From NCBI GenBank assembly GCA_040768665.1, contig JAXGMN010000024.1, forward strand, positions 1 to 64,000: a stretch of 64,000 nt of DNA, written 5' to 3'. This stretch comes from JABWBD01 sp040768665. GTDB lineage: Bacteria; Planctomycetota; Planctomycetia; Pirellulales; Thermoguttaceae. A program made the position numbers and the translations under genes. Below are positions 61,914-64,000 of this stretch, one piece after another (the stretch's first letter is position 1; each line of letters opens with the position of its first letter). The notes below the pieces were generated by a model. It worked only from the letters and a program-made list of their open reading frames with translations, was not told where the DNA came from and did no database searches.

Positions 61914-63140
61914 ATGATTGCTAATCCTCAAGAAGGCCCCATCCACGCACGTGGCCGGGCTGTCGTCGGCATCGATATCGGCAAGCGGAAACATTCGGCA
62001 ACGGCCGTCTCGCCGCAGGGTGAAGTCCTCGCCCGACTCGCTTCCTTCTCCAACACCCGCGAAGGCATCGACCTGCTGGAAAGCGAAGTGCTCCAAAAGG
62101 CCGGCGGACCAGGCAAGACGCTCATCGCCATGGAGGCCACCGGCCACTACTGGATATGTATGTATTGGGAACTGACCCGACGCGGCTACTGCTGTGTCGT
62201 GCTCAATCCCATCCAGACCAATGCCCGCATGGGCGCACGCATCCGCAAGACCAAAACTGACCCGATCGATTCCCTCGGGATCGCCAGGGTCATCCTCAGC
62301 GGCGAAGCCCGCGCTACCCGCGTCCCCGATGAGAAAACCGTCGAACTGCGATTGCTGGTGCGGCATCGCTGGCGGCTGGTGCAGGCCCACACCGACATGG
62401 AACGCTACGCGCAAACCCTGCTGGATCGGGTCTTTCCCGAATACGAAAGCGTCTTCTCCAAGCCGTTGCTCCCGTCCACACGCGCGTTGATCCGGGAAAT
62501 CGGCATCGATCCGCGCCAGATTATCTCGCGCGCCGACGAGGTTCGCAATCTGCTTCGCCGTGTCAGCCGCCGCCAAATCTCCGACGACAAAATCGATCAA
62601 CTGCTCCAGAAGGCAAGCCACTCGATCGGCACGCCGCAAGCGACCACGCTGATCGCCCAGCAGCTTCACGACATCTTCCAGTACTTCGAACTCATCGAAC
62701 AGCAGGTGGCCCAAATCGACGAGCAACTCGAAGCCCGCATCCTCGAAGCCGGCTCGCCCTTGCTCTCGCTGGGAATCGGACCCGTGCTGGCCGCATCCAT
62801 CCATGCCGAGAGCGACAGTATCCGCGACTTCTCCACCCCAGGCCAGTACGTTGCCTATGCGGGGCTGGATCCCAGTGTCCATGACTCCGGCGACACGGTC
62901 CGCGGCCGCTCGAAGATCAGTAAACGCGGCTCCCCCACACTCCGACGAGCTCTCTACCAGGCCGCGTTCGTCATCTATCGCAAGCACGACTACTTCCTCC
63001 GCCGCTACAAAAAGTACCGCCGCAAAGGCCGCAGCCACACCGAAGCCTCGATCATCGTCGCCGACCGCCTGGCCCGTGTCGTCTGGCGACTGCTCACCGA
63101 CAATCGCCCCTTCAAAAAACGCCCTCCGAAGAAGTCCTAA
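61914..63140 (+). mobile_element. IS110-family transposase (DEDD recombinase)
   Basis: The 408-aa protein has the RuvC-like DEDD domain with D21 (VVGIDIGKRKHS), E74 (AMEATGHYW), D116 and D119 (KTKTDPIDS), a coiled-coil middle, and the C-terminal Tnp domain with the serine of SKRGSPTLRRALY (Ser340). All catalytic residues are in place and the frame is complete, so the element may be active. GGAGAATCACC precedes the ATG. The exact left and right ends of the element were not determined. Confidence 0.9.
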
Positions 63141-63234
63141 CGAATTACCCACAAGCCCGGCTCAACAAACTCTTTCGAAAAAAAATCGGGAATCTTGCCA
63201 TGACGCCCTTGACTGTTCATAGTAGGTCTTCTTC

Positions 63235-63262
63235 CAAAACCGTCGGGGACTGGCTTCCTCAT
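63235..63262. repeat. Half copy of the GGGGACTGGC element
   Basis: CAAAACCGTCGGGGACTGGC (63235-63254) matches 60785-60804 with one difference and in the same orientation. No CCTGTCCCC right arm follows; the sequence runs into the end of the oxidoreductase gene. Confidence 0.6.
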
Positions 63263-64000
63263 AAGGCTTTCGTCATTCCCGGCATCGGCACCGGGTAGAA
63301 GCCGTCGGGGCCGGGGAGGACGGGCGGGTCGGAGTCCCAGGCGTAGCCGGATGGGGCCAGCACCAGTTCGGACTGGATCGCTTCGTCCCACGTGACTCGC
63401 TGGCCGCTGTGAGTCGCCATGCGGCCGAGGATCGCGTGCATCGTGCTGTGGGCCATCGTCCGGCTGTCGTTGATGGGCTTGCCCGTCTTGATGGCCGCAA
63501 ACATCTCCTCGAAACAGGTGACCTCCGGGTGTTTGCCGCTTGGCGCTGCGGTCCACGTGGTCTCGCCCTCGATGTTATGGAGGCTCCAGGTCCGCCCCGA
63601 CTGCAACTGGCCGAGCGTACCGATGGCCCGTTTCGAATTCTCGTTGTAACAGCCCGGCTGCTGGCGGGTATAACAGTGAACCCGGGTGCCGTCCGCGTAC
63701 TCGTAGACCACGGCGTGGTGGTCGAAGATGTCGCCGAAGCGGGCCTCGGTCCGAACCTGGCGGCCGCCATAGCCCCAGGCGTGCAACGGCGGCTGCTCGT
63801 GCATCAGCCAGCAGATGACGTCGTTGTAATGGACATGCTGCTCCACGAGATGGTCGCCCGAAAGCCAGGTGAAGTAATACCAGTTGCGCATCTGGAACTG
63901 CATTTCGCTCCAGTCGGGCTGGCGTCCCCGGTGCCATAGTGGTCCCGTGTTGTAGGTTGTCTGAATGGCTTGGAGGCGGCCGATCTGGCCGTCGTGCACG
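63259..64000 (-). CDS. Gfo/Idh/MocA-family oxidoreductase, C-terminal part (partial)
   Basis: About 246 residues of the C-terminal domain are present; the N-terminal Rossmann fold lies beyond the right edge. Typical segments are NWYYFTWLSGDHLVEQHVHY, ADGTRVHCYTRQQ, CFEEMFAAIKTGKPINDSRT and MAHSTMHAILGRMATHSGQR. Family members use NAD(P)(H) to oxidise or reduce sugars and cyclitols, including 3-keto-sugar formation. It is convergent with the IS110 transposase and is the first non-sulfatase metabolic gene after the DUF1080 fusion. Confidence 0.82.
   Translation of the reverse strand, partial: VHDGQIGRLQAIQTTYNTGPLWHRGRQPDWSEMQFQMRNWYYFTWLSGDHLVEQHVHYNDVICWLMHEQPPLHAWGYGGRQVRTEARFGDIFDHHAVVYEYADGTRVHCYTRQQPGCYNENSKRAIGTLGQLQSGRTWSLHNIEGETTWTAAPSGKHPEVTCFEEMFAAIKTGKPINDSRTMAHSTMHAILGRMATHSGQRVTWDEAIQSELVLAPSGYAWDSDPPVLPGPDGFYPVPMPGMTKAL

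Noticed and set aside
61134..63152. 672-aa minus-strand frame opposite the IS110 transposase
   Set aside because: The transposase on the plus strand has all DEDD residues; the opposite frame has no domain.

Overview
The window is GC-rich chromosomal DNA that most likely comes from a member of the Planctomycetota, probably Pirellulales-like. The evidence is a giant exported protein with an N-terminal LEPR-XLL signature, 13 sulfatase genes, exported GYF/NPCBM/PDZ proteins, a DUF6807 protein, a sulfatase-DUF1080 fusion, and dispersed palindromic intergenic repeats. No rRNA, tRNA or CRISPR was seen.

Layout. (1) 0.1-12 kb is mixed housekeeping and unknown genes: an eight-haem cytochrome with HEAT/TPR repeats, a SufR-like Fe-S regulator, an unknown 705-aa protein, a GT39-type glycosyltransferase with moaC and a long-chain polyprenyl diphosphate synthase, a GYF-domain membrane protein, and a repeat-dense intergenic region. 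(2) 12-19 kb is a minus-strand operon of an NPCBM protein (with a likely 1-nt frameshift), one intact trypsin-like/PDZ protease, two paralogues that have lost all three catalytic residues, and two small proteins. (3) 19.5-22.8 kb is the LEPR-XLL surface protein. (4) 22.9-30 kb is molybdopterin biosynthesis (moaA, moaE, moaD) coupled to a large FAD/Fe-S oxidoreductase, then folE, hisE and an amidohydrolase. (5) 30-38 kb looks like a polysaccharide-utilisation locus: a sulfatase-GH2 fusion, divergent from a DUF6807 protein and a heparinase II/III-like protein. (6) 37.7-40.8 kb is a coupled pair of helicase-associated-domain proteins without a helicase beside them. (7) 41.7-60.8 kb is an uninterrupted same-strand array of 12 S1-type sulfatase genes, one reduced by an in-frame internal deletion and the last fused to DUF1080. 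(8) 61-63.2 kb holds an IS110-type transposase with a plausible bridge-RNA region upstream, followed by the 3' part of a Gfo/Idh/MocA oxidoreductase that runs off the right edge.

How the genes may work together. Almost all the sulfatases carry signal peptides and would act outside the cytoplasm, removing different sulfate esters from a complex sulfated glycan. The GH2 module, the lyase-like protein, the DUF1080 module and the Gfo/Idh/MocA oxidoreductase could then cleave or oxidise the desulfated sugars. No sulfatase-maturation enzyme is encoded here, so formylglycine formation must be supplied from elsewhere. The intergenic DNA carries a family of hairpin elements built on GGGGACTGG and CCTGTCCCC arms, plus three heptamer tandem arrays near the sulfatase block. 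All family assignments come from reading motifs by eye; no database search was run.
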